Shown: one piece after another, positions 19,401 through 26,750 of the stretch
Layout: each line of letters begins with the position of its first letter
How positions within the stretch are numbered: the stretch's first letter is position 1
From: SAR202 cluster bacterium bin22
GTDB lineage: Bacteria > Chloroflexota > Dehalococcoidia > Lucifugimonadales > UBA3495
Direction of reading: 5' to 3'
Length of the DNA: 64,000 bases
NCBI GenBank assembly: GCA_002238505.1
Contig: MPMM01000012.1
Span: forward strand, 1-64,000
Program-made: the position numbers and the translations under genes
Notes under the pieces: generated by a model
The model's database searches: none
What the model was told of the DNA's origin: nothing
The model's input: the letters and a program-made list of their open reading frames with translations, nothing else

Positions 19401-19915
19401 TGCCAAGGAGTACGAGGGAAATAGTCGTCAGATCCCACTGACTTGAGAATCGACGGATCTGCGCCTGGCTGACAAGGGTCAAGATTAGTCAAGAGATGAC
19501 GCATGCGGTGAGCCAGGGCGTCATAATTACAGAGGATCTTCAAGTCCGCCCCAGCCGTGTCAAACCGGAAGTAATGGCCAACGTCAATCAGCTCCGCAAT
19601 CGAGCCAAAAGGGGCTACCGCACGCGACTGAGGGTGCTTGCCAGCAAAATCGACCCAAGGTTTGTTGTCAGGAAGAGTGACCGCAGGCCCAGAGCCACCT
19701 GGAAGATACGGAAGGTAATCCTGCTCATCAATGGCATAGACCATCGAAGGGTCACCCCACTGAGACGTCCAGCACATCCAGGTAGAACCGGTATCAGCCG
19801 TCACTGTCGATGACGGCACGAGAACGAAAATAATTAAAAGGAGGCAAGCCACGGCACAGATATACCAGCGCCGCGGCGGCCAAAAGGCACAAAAGAACCT
19901 TAAAAAGTTACCCAT
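13436..19915 (-). CDS. Giant VirB6/TrbL-like T4SS membrane protein with ectodomain
   Basis: This 2159-aa protein has three parts. (1) A signal-anchor (about residues 17-40) and a roughly 1190-residue exported region with many aromatic and beta-rich repeats and scattered cysteines. (2) A polytopic membrane domain (about 1235-1530, some 6-7 helices) resembling VirB6/TrbL channel proteins. (3) A cytoplasmic or flexible tail of about 630 residues made mainly of Gly, Pro, Ser and Gln, ending in a short coiled coil (ERTRALTNQMEQMNETL). VirB6 proteins are usually 300-900 aa. The exported N-terminal part is therefore very large and may reach across a thick envelope or contact the recipient. A TATAAT hexamer lies 7 bases before the ATG, so the transcript may be leaderless. 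Confidence 0.8.
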   Translation of the reverse strand: MGNFLRFFCAFWPPRRWYICAVACLLLIIFVLVPSSTVTADTGSTWMCWTSQWGDPSMVYAIDEQDYLPYLPGGSGPAVTLPDNKPWVDFAGKHPQSRAVAPFGSIAELIDVGHYFRFDTAGADLKILCNYDALAHRMRHLLTNLDPCQPGADPSILKSVGSDDYFPRTPWHKTNGNTQAHRDLYNAYRRVGPQKPPDPAAGDASRLTSFNGQWLDVDNPSGGVQRDDAQFLHDLVAGIADITIASRTAAHGGGRRITLVGTFPTITISSSTTVTCVYNGGSCSSSTVTRSEPDSVDLHFEGTDINNGEFFDTTFVASSQGREIQVPVGDGTYTRNVIPVDVSYIGSSTLQGRVGSLGAGYSFLSQRQVPGGDELHVNLTLDPTHRSDFGWYFGSIGPDLAVLPAFGTKPWSYTQHDRTLPGRYRDNLPVSEGPHRGFRRPVLDTVYPESQSGSTHQDPALTRVRWPANFEDLSWQIFSLPEIQSNSPDDQHWLLFNSPQGSQELVNSGFTTQGEPGQLATNCGYKGSGASRTDITCENLAGGNFFPFQRAGGGAGFSFASLLLVSAGVASPSDNNSGSLRSLNEFSFVVKESRVFSDTLASSSDPIAADRLGVPQHPEARADYTSSWPCVETTGLCASTPEDSDLDPNAPYLLVVAFYESRSPFTYEDSSLDLTFDGPAGGSNFFTVPKRQVRRVVCRLAVLPVFYAGAVDSETNTFVDALKKVGSAVGAVASIPGAVAGAVGGAIGEGLGVLLSGIFKAFAQGGSDAPPAATKEVSKAACGGLDELARATNGGPVEYEPPVTVEGDVLHHNAVADSVASGVETCQKVRVEEPVACSPSSGVVYGSSCVTLPSLELRVADVDFVSLEGGRGDLPADLVPLDPAEREGPSVNNKLDWYSFPRSTEGDDDVVNRLRFDLNRPFLGASFGQGSSESLAQAYSYADAVGADNRDPGKVENAVFEEVVGTPADTELPEGFNPHAFNSGLSLVRVEWDYRWHQDVSRDVYESIDGVKVSIAAGTRTSPSAGSEIAEFFLPREYTVKSLRGGDDHNKTYIYDLDGFWFGSMGMLPVDGGVNQELDGAIYRFPHSFEAAEPGDLPSQAFFELKAPASTARYVDGDHLGLNQHVLDMPVADGFNYRIWVTPYVGTPGKEGDPPRPGTASQPLPIKGATMACLARDENGEFEDRRIPLLYECQDGAAGASYAPPADVLAEAFSGLTLLNLTGTAICTDFLTATPSALTWDNSIVRSMWGFMWILAGAVFFVLLVWQGLRMTYDFGLDPRSSVGLREFIPRALLGLILAASSLYIIQMVLILAGDLTCLVGQYTGMSLWGIWGNVFGLLLDALIAFFQHSVSSTQAFGDAIGLAVAGFILGKITLMAILIVVLFIFIFILYVFGKVVFGLLIRLALLAVLIVFAPLAFVFYSSPNTSHWTNKWVTMFLGTVFQQVVVVIVLFVGLYFAEGYFNSTNADSLMDFVIAVVMAFAIFFLAGKVPDIVNPGSKGVFDGFGSLLMMAGAAALTVASAGVGFAAGFAGAGGSSSSGMMGMVRGGGGMRPPGGGVRAPGGGGGGGDDPPGGGSVNNGGGSEGQSGNVSTTGRRSFSPFSSVRSAGFNLGRRMGGSVSSEQPQQQSVSSHPESAQAESGVVAGQSMQTPSGETAGQVSGGEPTAQAAVVAPPRPGAPVTGGQQPPAVGRPDERSGQQVAPGRRSAPLPGQRDPGSSPPPVGGGPASGRAGQVPEGSVSQSGALPGAYAGVPVPVQGELPGYPGGPEGPPAPVAMGQDVGNIGFRSANRLYPDSGDRRGRLLAQPSSLAGLPGAPYGPHGPPAPGMPGGPEGRGPDGLNRTPPGRMTRMHSIGLGLNRDRLGLSDSEGRVNQPFDNNANVDTARQLMTGGIPGASTRGAWSVMRSPGEFGALNRTVVAGRPLTSSGAPVSGVGPRGGIASASGVPDQGVGPSGAVVPPPAGSPAAGQVTGSGPGANRPSGVVGRGQAQRPGSPRNVVSGGPESGRGRVGPASPGDQSPSGMVSGFRPALPPDGGADSPSGSESETPSAGEPRGTFGRRPGPSLSDRFNAGMAGGRAGIRRSQEVNGRIRSLLSGNFAYPSRSPGGSGGQGEGGGQERRGQSYRGAQQQRPDADSERTRALTNQMEQMNETLNKILDSM

Positions 19916-19922
19916 GGCGGAA

Positions 19923-19928
19923 ATTATA
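19923..19928 (-). promoter_or_regulatory. Candidate -10 box for the VirB6-like operon
   Basis: On the minus strand this reads TATAAT, a perfect -10 consensus. The ATG of the 2159-aa gene begins only 7 bases downstream (19915), so transcription starting at the usual distance would give a leaderless mRNA. No good -35 hexamer is seen at 17 bp. Confidence 0.5.
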
Positions 19929-19947
19929 GCACCGCAAATCGAATAAC

Positions 19948-19965
19948 CACTTTCACGAAGTGAAG
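19948..19965. promoter_or_regulatory. Inverted repeat in the divergent promoter region
   Basis: TTCAC (19952-19956) and GTGAA (19960-19964) form a dyad around GAA between the divergent VirB6-like and lipoprotein genes. The word ACTTTCAC is shared with sites near two other membrane or secretion gene starts (37896-37911 and 53768-53784), so it may be an operator. Confidence 0.35.
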
Positions 19966-19985
19966 TAATAAGAAGGAGACCAAAA

Positions 19986-21788
19986 ATGAAAAAGTTCCAT
20001 TACTGGATAGCGTTGATTATGGCAACGCTGCTGATAGGCTGCAGCGGCGGCGAAGAGACAGCAGAGACTGCAGATGACAACGGACCGCTGCCAACGCTTC
20101 AGGGCCAGTTAGCCCAACCTCAATTACCCAATAGCGAGCCAAATCAAGAAGAACAGGGCACAGGCACAAGGGACGTTGCCGCAGGACTTGCAGAGCCGAA
20201 GCCAACGCCCTTCCGCCTGTTCAGCCAGGAAGAAATAGCCGCTATGCGGGCCGAAAGCGGCGGAGAGGAAATGAGAACACCGATTGTCACGAACGCGCCG
20301 GAGGCCCAAGCGATTCAAAGGACCACAACTGACCCAGCACCAGCGGAGCCAACAGCAACGCCGCAGGCGAGCGACGAAAGACCGGCCAACCCGCAACTCT
20401 CGGAAGGGCCGACGCTGCAGGAAATCTACGCCGGACTGGACACGAGCCGGTACGCGCTCAATCCCAACGAAGCCGTACAGAGACCGACCGGCGGACTGGT
20501 TGACAGACCGTTCGAGGAATACCGGGACCACCCGTACCTGCACCTGTTCCCGGCGCTGGAGACCCATATCGATGATGTACAGGCAAGGGCCGACGAAAGC
20601 GGCGACAGCCACCCCAAGACCTTCACCCACCACCTGTACAACGAAACGGGCTACATTTACAGAGAAACGGAAAACGACGTCCGCGCAATGAAGAACTATG
20701 GCATCGAACAGTTCCTCGCTCACCCCTGGTTCGACCCAATGACCGGAGAAGAGTTGTCACGAACGGAACAAAGAACCATGGGGGTCTTTGAAGAATACTA
20801 TAGAGACGTAACCGACGTGACACCCCCCTACTTCGGGAAGGACAGCCTACGCGAAGTCCTGGCGGAAACCGTAGGAGCGTTGCTGGACCAGGCCAAGCTG
20901 CCGGAAACGACCCCGGCAGAGCTCGTATGGAAATCAGACCGGGACATACAGGGAAGAAGGCCCATCCCGCTGACAGGCGAGCTGACCAACCCGGACTCGC
21001 TGGAGAGCTATATAAAAAGACCCTTCGTCAACCTGACAAGCGAAACCAGGCAGCCATTACTGACCAGAGGAGCATACACGTTGCCCATTGCACAATGGGA
21101 CTTCGTAGACCCGGACCTGCCGATCGTGAAAGTGCACGTCAACGTGAGCGACATACTGCCACTCGAGACACCAGACAGTAGACGAGACGAATATCTCGGA
21201 AAAATGGTCCTCTTTGAAAAGACACATTACAGCGTAGCCTTCGTGATAGCTTTCCAGAATCGCTGGACCAGTTTTGACGACCCGAACCGGTGGGCCATCA
21301 GGTTTGGTGAGGACCTCCAACCCTTTCCGGACGTAGAGTCAGCGCCCGACGACAACCTAGACATATGGCAGGAACTCCTGCCATGCAACAAAGGCAACTG
21401 CTTTTGGGAAAAGAAGCACGGCGCGTTCGACCCGGAGATGGAAGAAGACTGGCCCAATTACTGGCACTCCAGCGACTACATGCAGCACTCGCTGATAGGA
21501 CCCGTGGTCCTGACTGTCCACGACTCTACCGTACTAGCCGCCGGCACCTACTCGGCAGTGCCGAGAGTCAACCACTGGCCTGCCCCCGGGCCAATCCTGA
21601 GCAAAGAGCAATTGACGACACCAGAAAACCCAGAGACAACCACGATCTATGATTTCATCCAGATGAGACCGTACCTGGAATCACCCAACCCCGGATTCCC
21701 ATTACCCGGCCATGTCATGGCCAACAGGGAGACCGGACCGGGGACAAACATCTGGGAACAATACGGCCTCAGCCCGGAATGGGATTAA
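19986..21788 (+). CDS. Large lipoprotein with Pro/Thr-rich N-terminal region
   Basis: This is a 600-aa protein with lipobox LLIGC (Cys19) after a basic start (MKKFHYW), so it should be an exported lipid-anchored protein. Residues 20-150 are low-complexity (Glu, Pro, Thr, Ala). The remainder (about 160-600) is a large folded domain rich in Trp, Tyr, Pro and Asp that I do not recognise. It has a good ribosome site (AAGGAG). It is divergent from the VirB6-like gene and shares its promoter region, suggesting co-regulation with the T4SS. Confidence 0.75.
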   Translation: MKKFHYWIALIMATLLIGCSGGEETAETADDNGPLPTLQGQLAQPQLPNSEPNQEEQGTGTRDVAAGLAEPKPTPFRLFSQEEIAAMRAESGGEEMRTPIVTNAPEAQAIQRTTTDPAPAEPTATPQASDERPANPQLSEGPTLQEIYAGLDTSRYALNPNEAVQRPTGGLVDRPFEEYRDHPYLHLFPALETHIDDVQARADESGDSHPKTFTHHLYNETGYIYRETENDVRAMKNYGIEQFLAHPWFDPMTGEELSRTEQRTMGVFEEYYRDVTDVTPPYFGKDSLREVLAETVGALLDQAKLPETTPAELVWKSDRDIQGRRPIPLTGELTNPDSLESYIKRPFVNLTSETRQPLLTRGAYTLPIAQWDFVDPDLPIVKVHVNVSDILPLETPDSRRDEYLGKMVLFEKTHYSVAFVIAFQNRWTSFDDPNRWAIRFGEDLQPFPDVESAPDDNLDIWQELLPCNKGNCFWEKKHGAFDPEMEEDWPNYWHSSDYMQHSLIGPVVLTVHDSTVLAAGTYSAVPRVNHWPAPGPILSKEQLTTPENPETTTIYDFIQMRPYLESPNPGFPLPGHVMANRETGPGTNIWEQYGLSPEWD

Positions 21789-21828
21789 ACGAAAGGCGGG
21801 AAGGCGGCTCCACCACATAAAATAAAGG

Positions 21829-21852
21829 CCAGGGCCCGTCCCCGGGCCCTGG
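21829..21852 (+). terminator. GC-rich intergenic hairpin without T-tract
   Basis: CCAGGGCCC (21829-21837) pairs with GGGCCCTGG (21844-21852) around a 6-base loop between two lipoprotein genes. There is no run of T after it, so it is a weak intrinsic terminator or an RNA-stability element. Confidence 0.45.
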
Positions 21853-21876
21853 ACGAACATTACTGAGGTGGAGCAA

Positions 21877-22950
21877 TTGAAAAAACTTCTAAGAACCCTC
21901 ACGATCACCCTGCTGCTAACCGCAACACTCGCCGCGTGCGGCGCCGAAGACGAAAACAACCAGGACCTGCTAGTCGACTTCAGCGAGCCGTTGCCGGCGG
22001 CAGCGGCCGAGAACAGCCTCCCGCCACTGGCGACACCAATCCCAACCCAGCCTCCGCCAGAGCCTGAGCCGGCGCCGAGCGCCGCCCCAACGGAACCCAC
22101 GGCGAGCGGCACCGACACCTTCGCCCGCATAGAAACTGCCCTGGCAACCATCCAGTTCGACATCAGCGACCTGGACGCCGCGCTGCAGGACCTGCGCAGG
22201 GACGTCGACGAGATCGACTCCAGGCAGTCCACGGAGAAAGAGGAGCTGCTCAACGAGATCGAGATCGAGCTCAGTAACCTGACCCACCAGTACATAACGG
22301 AACTGGAAAGCCAGATCGCTGAGCTGGTACAGGTAAAAATCGAACAGGAAGAAACAATCTACCGCGATACCGTCGACGAGCTGAAAGCCGCAGTAAGGGA
22401 GCACACCGAAGCCTACACGGCAGCGGTCGAGAAATGGCCGGCGCCCGACGTGAGATTCCAGCCCTTTCAGCAGACGGCAATCAACCGCAGCCAAACGGAA
22501 CTAGAATGGGTCCTGCAACCCTACCCGAACGGGTTGCCGCTGGCATCCCACGGCCAGGCCTTCGTGTTCAACCTGGACTCCAATGACACCGGAAAAGTCG
22601 TAGGGTTCAAGCGCCTGGAAGGAGCCGACGAAGGCAGAGGGATAATCCCCGGCTACGTGCCCCACATGTTCCCCTCCGAGGTATATCGGGCAAGCCACTA
22701 CACCGACGTCCGGTTCTACGAGCCAAACAGCGAGAAGGAAACAACGCTGAACACGGCCAACGGCCAGGGAATACACTACAAGCCAAGGCTGCCGGCCCAC
22801 GTGGACTGCTCTAAAATCATACTCTTCGTTAGCGAGTGGCAGAACGGGACGTGGAAGGACTGGCAGCAGGAAGCAGACGGGTGCAGCCCCAACGGGGTGA
22901 ACATAGGAGGCCGATACATAGTAGCCGTGGCCCTGGACCAACAGAGATGA
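21877..22950 (+). CDS. Lipoprotein with coiled-coil stalk
   Basis: This is a 357-aa protein. The TTG at 21877 is preferred because GAGGTGGAG lies just upstream and it yields a standard lipoprotein start (MKKLLRT, then lipobox LAAC at about residue 20). A GTG at 21868 would add three residues. After a Pro-rich linker (about 45-80) comes a region of heptad-like Leu/Ile/Glu (about 85-180, coiled coil). A C-terminal domain of about 160 residues follows (with CSKIILF and DGCSPNGV cysteines). A similar stalk-plus-head layout is seen in surface adhesin-like lipoproteins; the role is not known. Confidence 0.72.
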   Translation: MKKLLRTLTITLLLTATLAACGAEDENNQDLLVDFSEPLPAAAAENSLPPLATPIPTQPPPEPEPAPSAAPTEPTASGTDTFARIETALATIQFDISDLDAALQDLRRDVDEIDSRQSTEKEELLNEIEIELSNLTHQYITELESQIAELVQVKIEQEETIYRDTVDELKAAVREHTEAYTAAVEKWPAPDVRFQPFQQTAINRSQTELEWVLQPYPNGLPLASHGQAFVFNLDSNDTGKVVGFKRLEGADEGRGIIPGYVPHMFPSEVYRASHYTDVRFYEPNSEKETTLNTANGQGIHYKPRLPAHVDCSKIILFVSEWQNGTWKDWQQEADGCSPNGVNIGGRYIVAVALDQQR

Positions 22951-22953
22951 GGC

Positions 22954-23757
22954 TCAGCGCAAGCGCTCCACCACAACAGAGCCAAGCCAATGACCAGGGG
23001 CCAGGTAATGGACCACGGAACCGGTGCGGGAAGTGGTCTTAACCTGGAGGACCATTACGCCGCCCACGGCAAAAGTCTGGACGGCGTCACCGTCATGAAA
23101 GTCATAGACGGTCCAGACATTGACCACTGGACCGTCGGCGTGGCGGATCTCCCAGCCGAACCGGCGAGAAAAGAGCTCAATAACCTGGGGTGTTGGGCTG
23201 CCCAAGATGGGCATGAATTCAGCGGCGCCGAAGGCTAAACGAGAAGCGATAGCGCGCTGCAAGCTGCCGTCAGCAAAGGAGACGATCCCCTCCGGAGAGT
23301 CAGAACGGTAAAAAAGGTGCCGGTGGCTGTGCGAAGCCCGCAAGCTCCGCGACGTCCAATCCCCACCGTCAAGTCTGAGGAAAGTTAAGCCCTCGGCCGG
23401 GTCGAACCAGAATTCGTCCGCAGGCGGAGGGACAGGGAAGCCATCGGACCAGGCAACCACACGGCTGACAGCCTCCTCAGCGACCTCCGATGAGCCGGAA
23501 GGACCAGGCTCCGAAGTGGGCGTGGGAATAGAACGAATCAAAGAGGCATGCTGCTCGCGGACCCGCCCCAGCTCATCTAACTGCAGCTGGGCCAGACGAC
23601 CCGCGTCAATAAGGTCCTCCTCCAAAAGAGGAGAAGAGTCAGCGACATCAGCGGTGTCTCCACCAAGAACAGGTTCCACCTCGTCCGCGGAGCCACAGGC
23701 CACCAGAAAGGCGGAAACAGACAGCAAAAAGGTGGCTAAAAGAATTCGCTGAATCAT
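22954..23757 (-). CDS. Lipoprotein of unknown function
   Basis: This is a 267-aa protein with lipobox AFLVAC (Cys about 21). An acidic linker and a short helical stretch lead to a PTSEPGPSG segment, then a C-terminal domain of about 170 residues. It is convergent with the previous lipoprotein (stops 3 bases apart). It overlaps the upstream gene as ATGA, so it is last in a three- or four-gene minus-strand operon (22954-26272). The C-terminal part (HADGPVVNVWTVYDF, GSVVHYLAPGHW) resembles the end of the 21877 lipoprotein in having beta strands, but I cannot show homology. Confidence 0.72.
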   Translation of the reverse strand: MIQRILLATFLLSVSAFLVACGSADEVEPVLGGDTADVADSSPLLEEDLIDAGRLAQLQLDELGRVREQHASLIRSIPTPTSEPGPSGSSEVAEEAVSRVVAWSDGFPVPPPADEFWFDPAEGLTFLRLDGGDWTSRSLRASHSHRHLFYRSDSPEGIVSFADGSLQRAIASRLAFGAAEFMPILGSPTPQVIELFSRRFGWEIRHADGPVVNVWTVYDFHDGDAVQTFAVGGVMVLQVKTTSRTGSVVHYLAPGHWLGSVVVERLR

Positions 23758-24788
23758 GGCGACGTCTCCACGAAGATGACAAGATCCTCAGCTAAGGAAC
23801 GGGCCCACAGGCCCTTCAGGACAGCCTGGACACGATCCCTGGAGCGGGCAACGTCCAGAAGAGCAAGCCGGTACTGGGGAAGAAATCCCGACCCGGCAAG
23901 CGCATGAGAATCGAGAGGGTCCATGGCATCGAGAATCAGCCGTGCTTCGTATATATCAGCCAGCAGGAGACCCATCGACGACCAGGATTCCTCCAATAAA
24001 GCCAGGTACGCCGGAGTAGGACACCCGGGCGTAACGCCCTGGGACAGCTGAGTCTCAGTAACAATATCGCATCGCCAGCGGCCAGGGACCTGCGGCCAGG
24101 CGCTGTCGCGCCGCACGAAAGGATACCGCTGCTGCAGAGGATCAAGAACCTGGGCCAGGCGGTCAGAGAAAGAGACCGCGACCGGACCCCCATGCCACGC
24201 CCACAAGACGTCATAAGCCTCAAAAAGAGTGTCGGCCATAAACGACAGCTCCTCCTGCTCTCGGGCGCGCCAATCGTGACGACCGAAGGCGTGGAAGCTC
24301 ATAGCCTCCCGGCGGGAAGCCTGGTCGCGCCACCAAACGCCGTGGCCCCGCGGGCCCGGGGCCTCCACGATGTTCTCAACATCAGTAAAACGAGAAACAG
24401 CGCCGCTATCCCACGCCAGCTCAAAATCAGTCAGCTCGCGAACCTCGCCCGTAACGGCATGCCGAACGACGGGCCGGCCCGTATCTCCCAAGGCCACCGG
24501 GGAGCCAAAATAGGAAGCGACCCTTACCTCAGAGGGATTGAGAGCACGGCCCGAATCAGACACCGGCTCCGCGGGAGAATAAGAGGGCGAAGCTTCGGAA
24601 CCGCCCCCAAGCCAAAGCGGAATAAGCAATAGGGCGAAGATTGCCATAACCACACCGGTGAAGGACCAGCGAGAGTAAAGGAGACGCCCAAGGGCAGTCC
24701 GCCGCCAGAACCGGCGCCGTTCCGTCGAAAGGATATCCGGTACAGAATCGGACGGTGAACCGTCAAGCCGCCGGCCGAACAAGGTCAC
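23754..24788 (-). CDS. Membrane protein with single anchor
   Basis: This is a 344-aa protein. A cytoplasmic basic region (residues 1-40, with RRRFWRR) is followed by one transmembrane segment (about 44-62) and a large outside domain. That domain is rich in Trp, Arg and Asp and has two cysteines (RWRCDIV and PGCPTP). GTGA overlap with the upstream gene and ATGA overlap with the downstream one show tight coupling. The cytoplasmic-tail, helix, periplasmic-domain arrangement resembles VirB8/TrbF-like T4SS proteins in topology only; I cannot confirm the fold. Confidence 0.65.
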   Translation of the reverse strand: MTLFGRRLDGSPSDSVPDILSTERRRFWRRTALGRLLYSRWSFTGVVMAIFALLLIPLWLGGGSEASPSYSPAEPVSDSGRALNPSEVRVASYFGSPVALGDTGRPVVRHAVTGEVRELTDFELAWDSGAVSRFTDVENIVEAPGPRGHGVWWRDQASRREAMSFHAFGRHDWRAREQEELSFMADTLFEAYDVLWAWHGGPVAVSFSDRLAQVLDPLQQRYPFVRRDSAWPQVPGRWRCDIVTETQLSQGVTPGCPTPAYLALLEESWSSMGLLLADIYEARLILDAMDPLDSHALAGSGFLPQYRLALLDVARSRDRVQAVLKGLWARSLAEDLVIFVETSP

Positions 24789-25597
24789 GGCTCGACGGTC
24801 CGGAATAGCTCACCACAGATGGAGCATCCGTAATTGGACATAAACTCATGGAAGACACGAACGCCCTGGTTGACATCGGTCTGATAACCAAGAAGATTAT
24901 CCAGCTCCTCCGGATCGAGCTGACGACCGTCAAGAGAAGCGGTCAGAGCCCGCATGCGCAGCACTCCGGTAGCCCCACGGTGTAGATCAGCCACGACCGA
25001 TTCGTACTCAGTAGTGTAGGCCCGAACCGTATCGCCAACGTCGGTGCTGAGCCGGTCCAACCGAAACCGCTCCTGCTCATCCATCAGCTCCTGCAAATTC
25101 AGAGAGACATCCAGAAGGTCGTCACGCTCCCAAATTAACCCCGGCTGGACCAGCAGATCCCGGAGAACCAGCCAGAGACGGACATTCAGCCAGATAGAAG
25201 GGCCCATGGAGTTGAGATGTTCCATCTCAGGAACAGTCAAAAAAGGATTCCGGCTGGAATCCAAAGCCAGGGGATTGACGGAAACGACACGCTCGGCAGT
25301 AACCCGCTGGGCAGCCAAATCGGCCGAAATAGTGGCGGGCACATTAGGCGTGGCGGTGGGAATCGGGGTCGGAATGTACGCCACAATGGTTGCCTCGACG
25401 AATCGGCGTACATCCGTCTCGGGAAGCATCACAACGGGAGCTTCCTCTCCGTCGGCCGCCTCGCCCGAATCCCCGCCGGTAACTGCGCAGAAGATGCTGA
25501 CCAGGAACACCAACCCAAAGCATCCAGCCAGAGCGAGAAGGACACGCCGGTTGCGAAGCAGGTCAGAAGGAACCACAGATTTAACCGAATCAAGCAT
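24785..25597 (-). CDS. Single-anchor membrane protein with TPIPTATP linker
   Basis: This is a 270-aa protein. About 20 residues precede a transmembrane segment (about 20-40). An acidic linker, an IPTPIPTATPN linker (about 75-85) and a helical domain follow. The C-terminal CSIC pair could form a disulfide or bind metal. It is second in the minus-strand operon that also holds two other anchored proteins and a lipoprotein. No family is recognised. The same anchor/linker/helix pattern as its upstream neighbour suggests related roles. Confidence 0.68.
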   Translation of the reverse strand: MLDSVKSVVPSDLLRNRRVLLALAGCFGLVFLVSIFCAVTGGDSGEAADGEEAPVVMLPETDVRRFVEATIVAYIPTPIPTATPNVPATISADLAAQRVTAERVVSVNPLALDSSRNPFLTVPEMEHLNSMGPSIWLNVRLWLVLRDLLVQPGLIWERDDLLDVSLNLQELMDEQERFRLDRLSTDVGDTVRAYTTEYESVVADLHRGATGVLRMRALTASLDGRQLDPEELDNLLGYQTDVNQGVRVFHEFMSNYGCSICGELFRTVEP

Positions 25598-25603
25598 GCG
25601 TGA

Positions 25604-26272
25604 CTACCTCAAAGATATGGTGGAAACCGCAGAAGAAACAACCTCCTGCTCTTCCTCAAGATAAGTATCCGCCTGGTCAAAATAGAAGGCCGCCTGCCTG
25701 AGCAGACCATCAAACTGAACCCGCTCGTCCACCGAGAGATTCGGAAGGCCGCGGCCCGACGGGCCGATGAGAATGGACGCGGCCAGCAAACGGGTAGCCC
25801 CTTCAGCGGAGATCTGCAGAGACTCAAGCATGCCAAGCTTGTAACGCAAATACTGCTCACGGTTGGTCCCAGGCAGAGGCACGTCCGCCAAAAGGGCAAA
25901 GACCTCCTCAGCCTCCAAGGTGGCGTCGTGGACGTCAATTACCCAGTCAAGATCAACCTCGGACTCCGACTTATAGGAGGTGAGAGTCAGCAGGTCCTGG
26001 TTCAAACGAACCAACAAAGCAAGGTAAATCTGATGGGCAAACATGTAATCAACCTCGATTAGGACCTGGTCAGGAATCTCATAAAAGGCGTCCAACTCAG
26101 ACGCCACATTGGAAGCTGAAGATGAGTAATCGTACTCCTCGACAGGATCGTCACCGAAGTCAATAAGACCAAGCTCGGCGTCGCCGCCAAAAATCAGCCC
26201 AAAGGCTGCCCACCCAACGCCCACCAAGGCGGCGACGATACAAACGGCAATCGCGATCTTCTTATAATCCAA
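25604..26272 (-). CDS. Single-anchor helical membrane protein
   Basis: This is a 222-aa protein with an N-terminal transmembrane segment (about 5-27) followed by an acidic stretch and an all-helical soluble domain. I chose TTG at 26272 because GAGAGGTG sits 5 nt upstream. A TTG 15 bases earlier is open but lacks a ribosome site. It is first gene of the minus-strand operon 22954-26272 and divergent from the small plus-strand genes at 26364. No family is recognised. Confidence 0.62.
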   Translation of the reverse strand: MDYKKIAIAVCIVAALVGVGWAAFGLIFGGDAELGLIDFGDDPVEEYDYSSSASNVASELDAFYEIPDQVLIEVDYMFAHQIYLALLVRLNQDLLTLTSYKSESEVDLDWVIDVHDATLEAEEVFALLADVPLPGTNREQYLRYKLGMLESLQISAEGATRLLAASILIGPSGRGLPNLSVDERVQFDGLLRQAAFYFDQADTYLEEEQEVVSSAVSTISLR

Positions 26273-26303
26273 GAGCGCACCTCTCAAGAAACAGAGTACA
26301 ACG

Positions 26304-26312
26304 AAACGAAAG
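26304..26312. promoter_or_regulatory. Shared AAACGAAAG word in a divergent promoter region
   Basis: AAACGAAAG lies between the divergent genes at 26272 (-) and 26364 (+). The identical word occurs at 37906-37914 upstream of a pilin gene, overlapping a TGACTTTCACAAACGA box. A possible regulator site; short enough to be chance. Confidence 0.25.
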
Positions 26313-26363
26313 ACATGCGCCTTTCATAACAGTGTAAAATACCCCAAATGGAGGGGAGGAGAG

Positions 26364-26750
26364 ATGGACATAAAGACCACAAAAATGGACCTGCCCATGA
26401 GGATCAGGTTCCACGGTGCCATGCTCCACATGGCAATAATCAGCTGCAAAGCACTGGTCGACAACAACCGCAGGACCATGACCGAACTGAGCACCGCGGT
26501 GAACCTCGTCAACCAGCTGGTAGAAGTTGACAACCAGACCGGTGAGATCGCCCGGGTAAATGAAAACCAGTACCTCATCGACATCCAAGTCAAGGACCTC
26601 GAGGAGGCCTGGCAGGCCCAGCTGGACCGCACGCCCAAGTTCCCAGGCTCATCGTCAATCAACCTGAGAGTCACCGAGGCGGTAGACGAGGGCCGCAAAC
26701 TGAGCCAAGCCATCAAGGAGCTGCAGCAGGAGACCTGCGGGAGCAAGTAA
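26364..26750 (+). CDS. Small helical protein of unknown function
   Basis: This is a 128-aa, mainly helical protein with a good ribosome site (GGAGGGGAGGAGAG). No transmembrane segment. The next gene begins at the last base of its stop (TAATG), so the two are translationally coupled. I do not recognise it. It opens the plus-strand run leading to dnaN, so a DNA-metabolism or regulatory role is plausible but unproven. Confidence 0.6.
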   Translation: MDIKTTKMDLPMRIRFHGAMLHMAIISCKALVDNNRRTMTELSTAVNLVNQLVEVDNQTGEIARVNENQYLIDIQVKDLEEAWQAQLDRTPKFPGSSSINLRVTEAVDEGRKLSQAIKELQQETCGSK

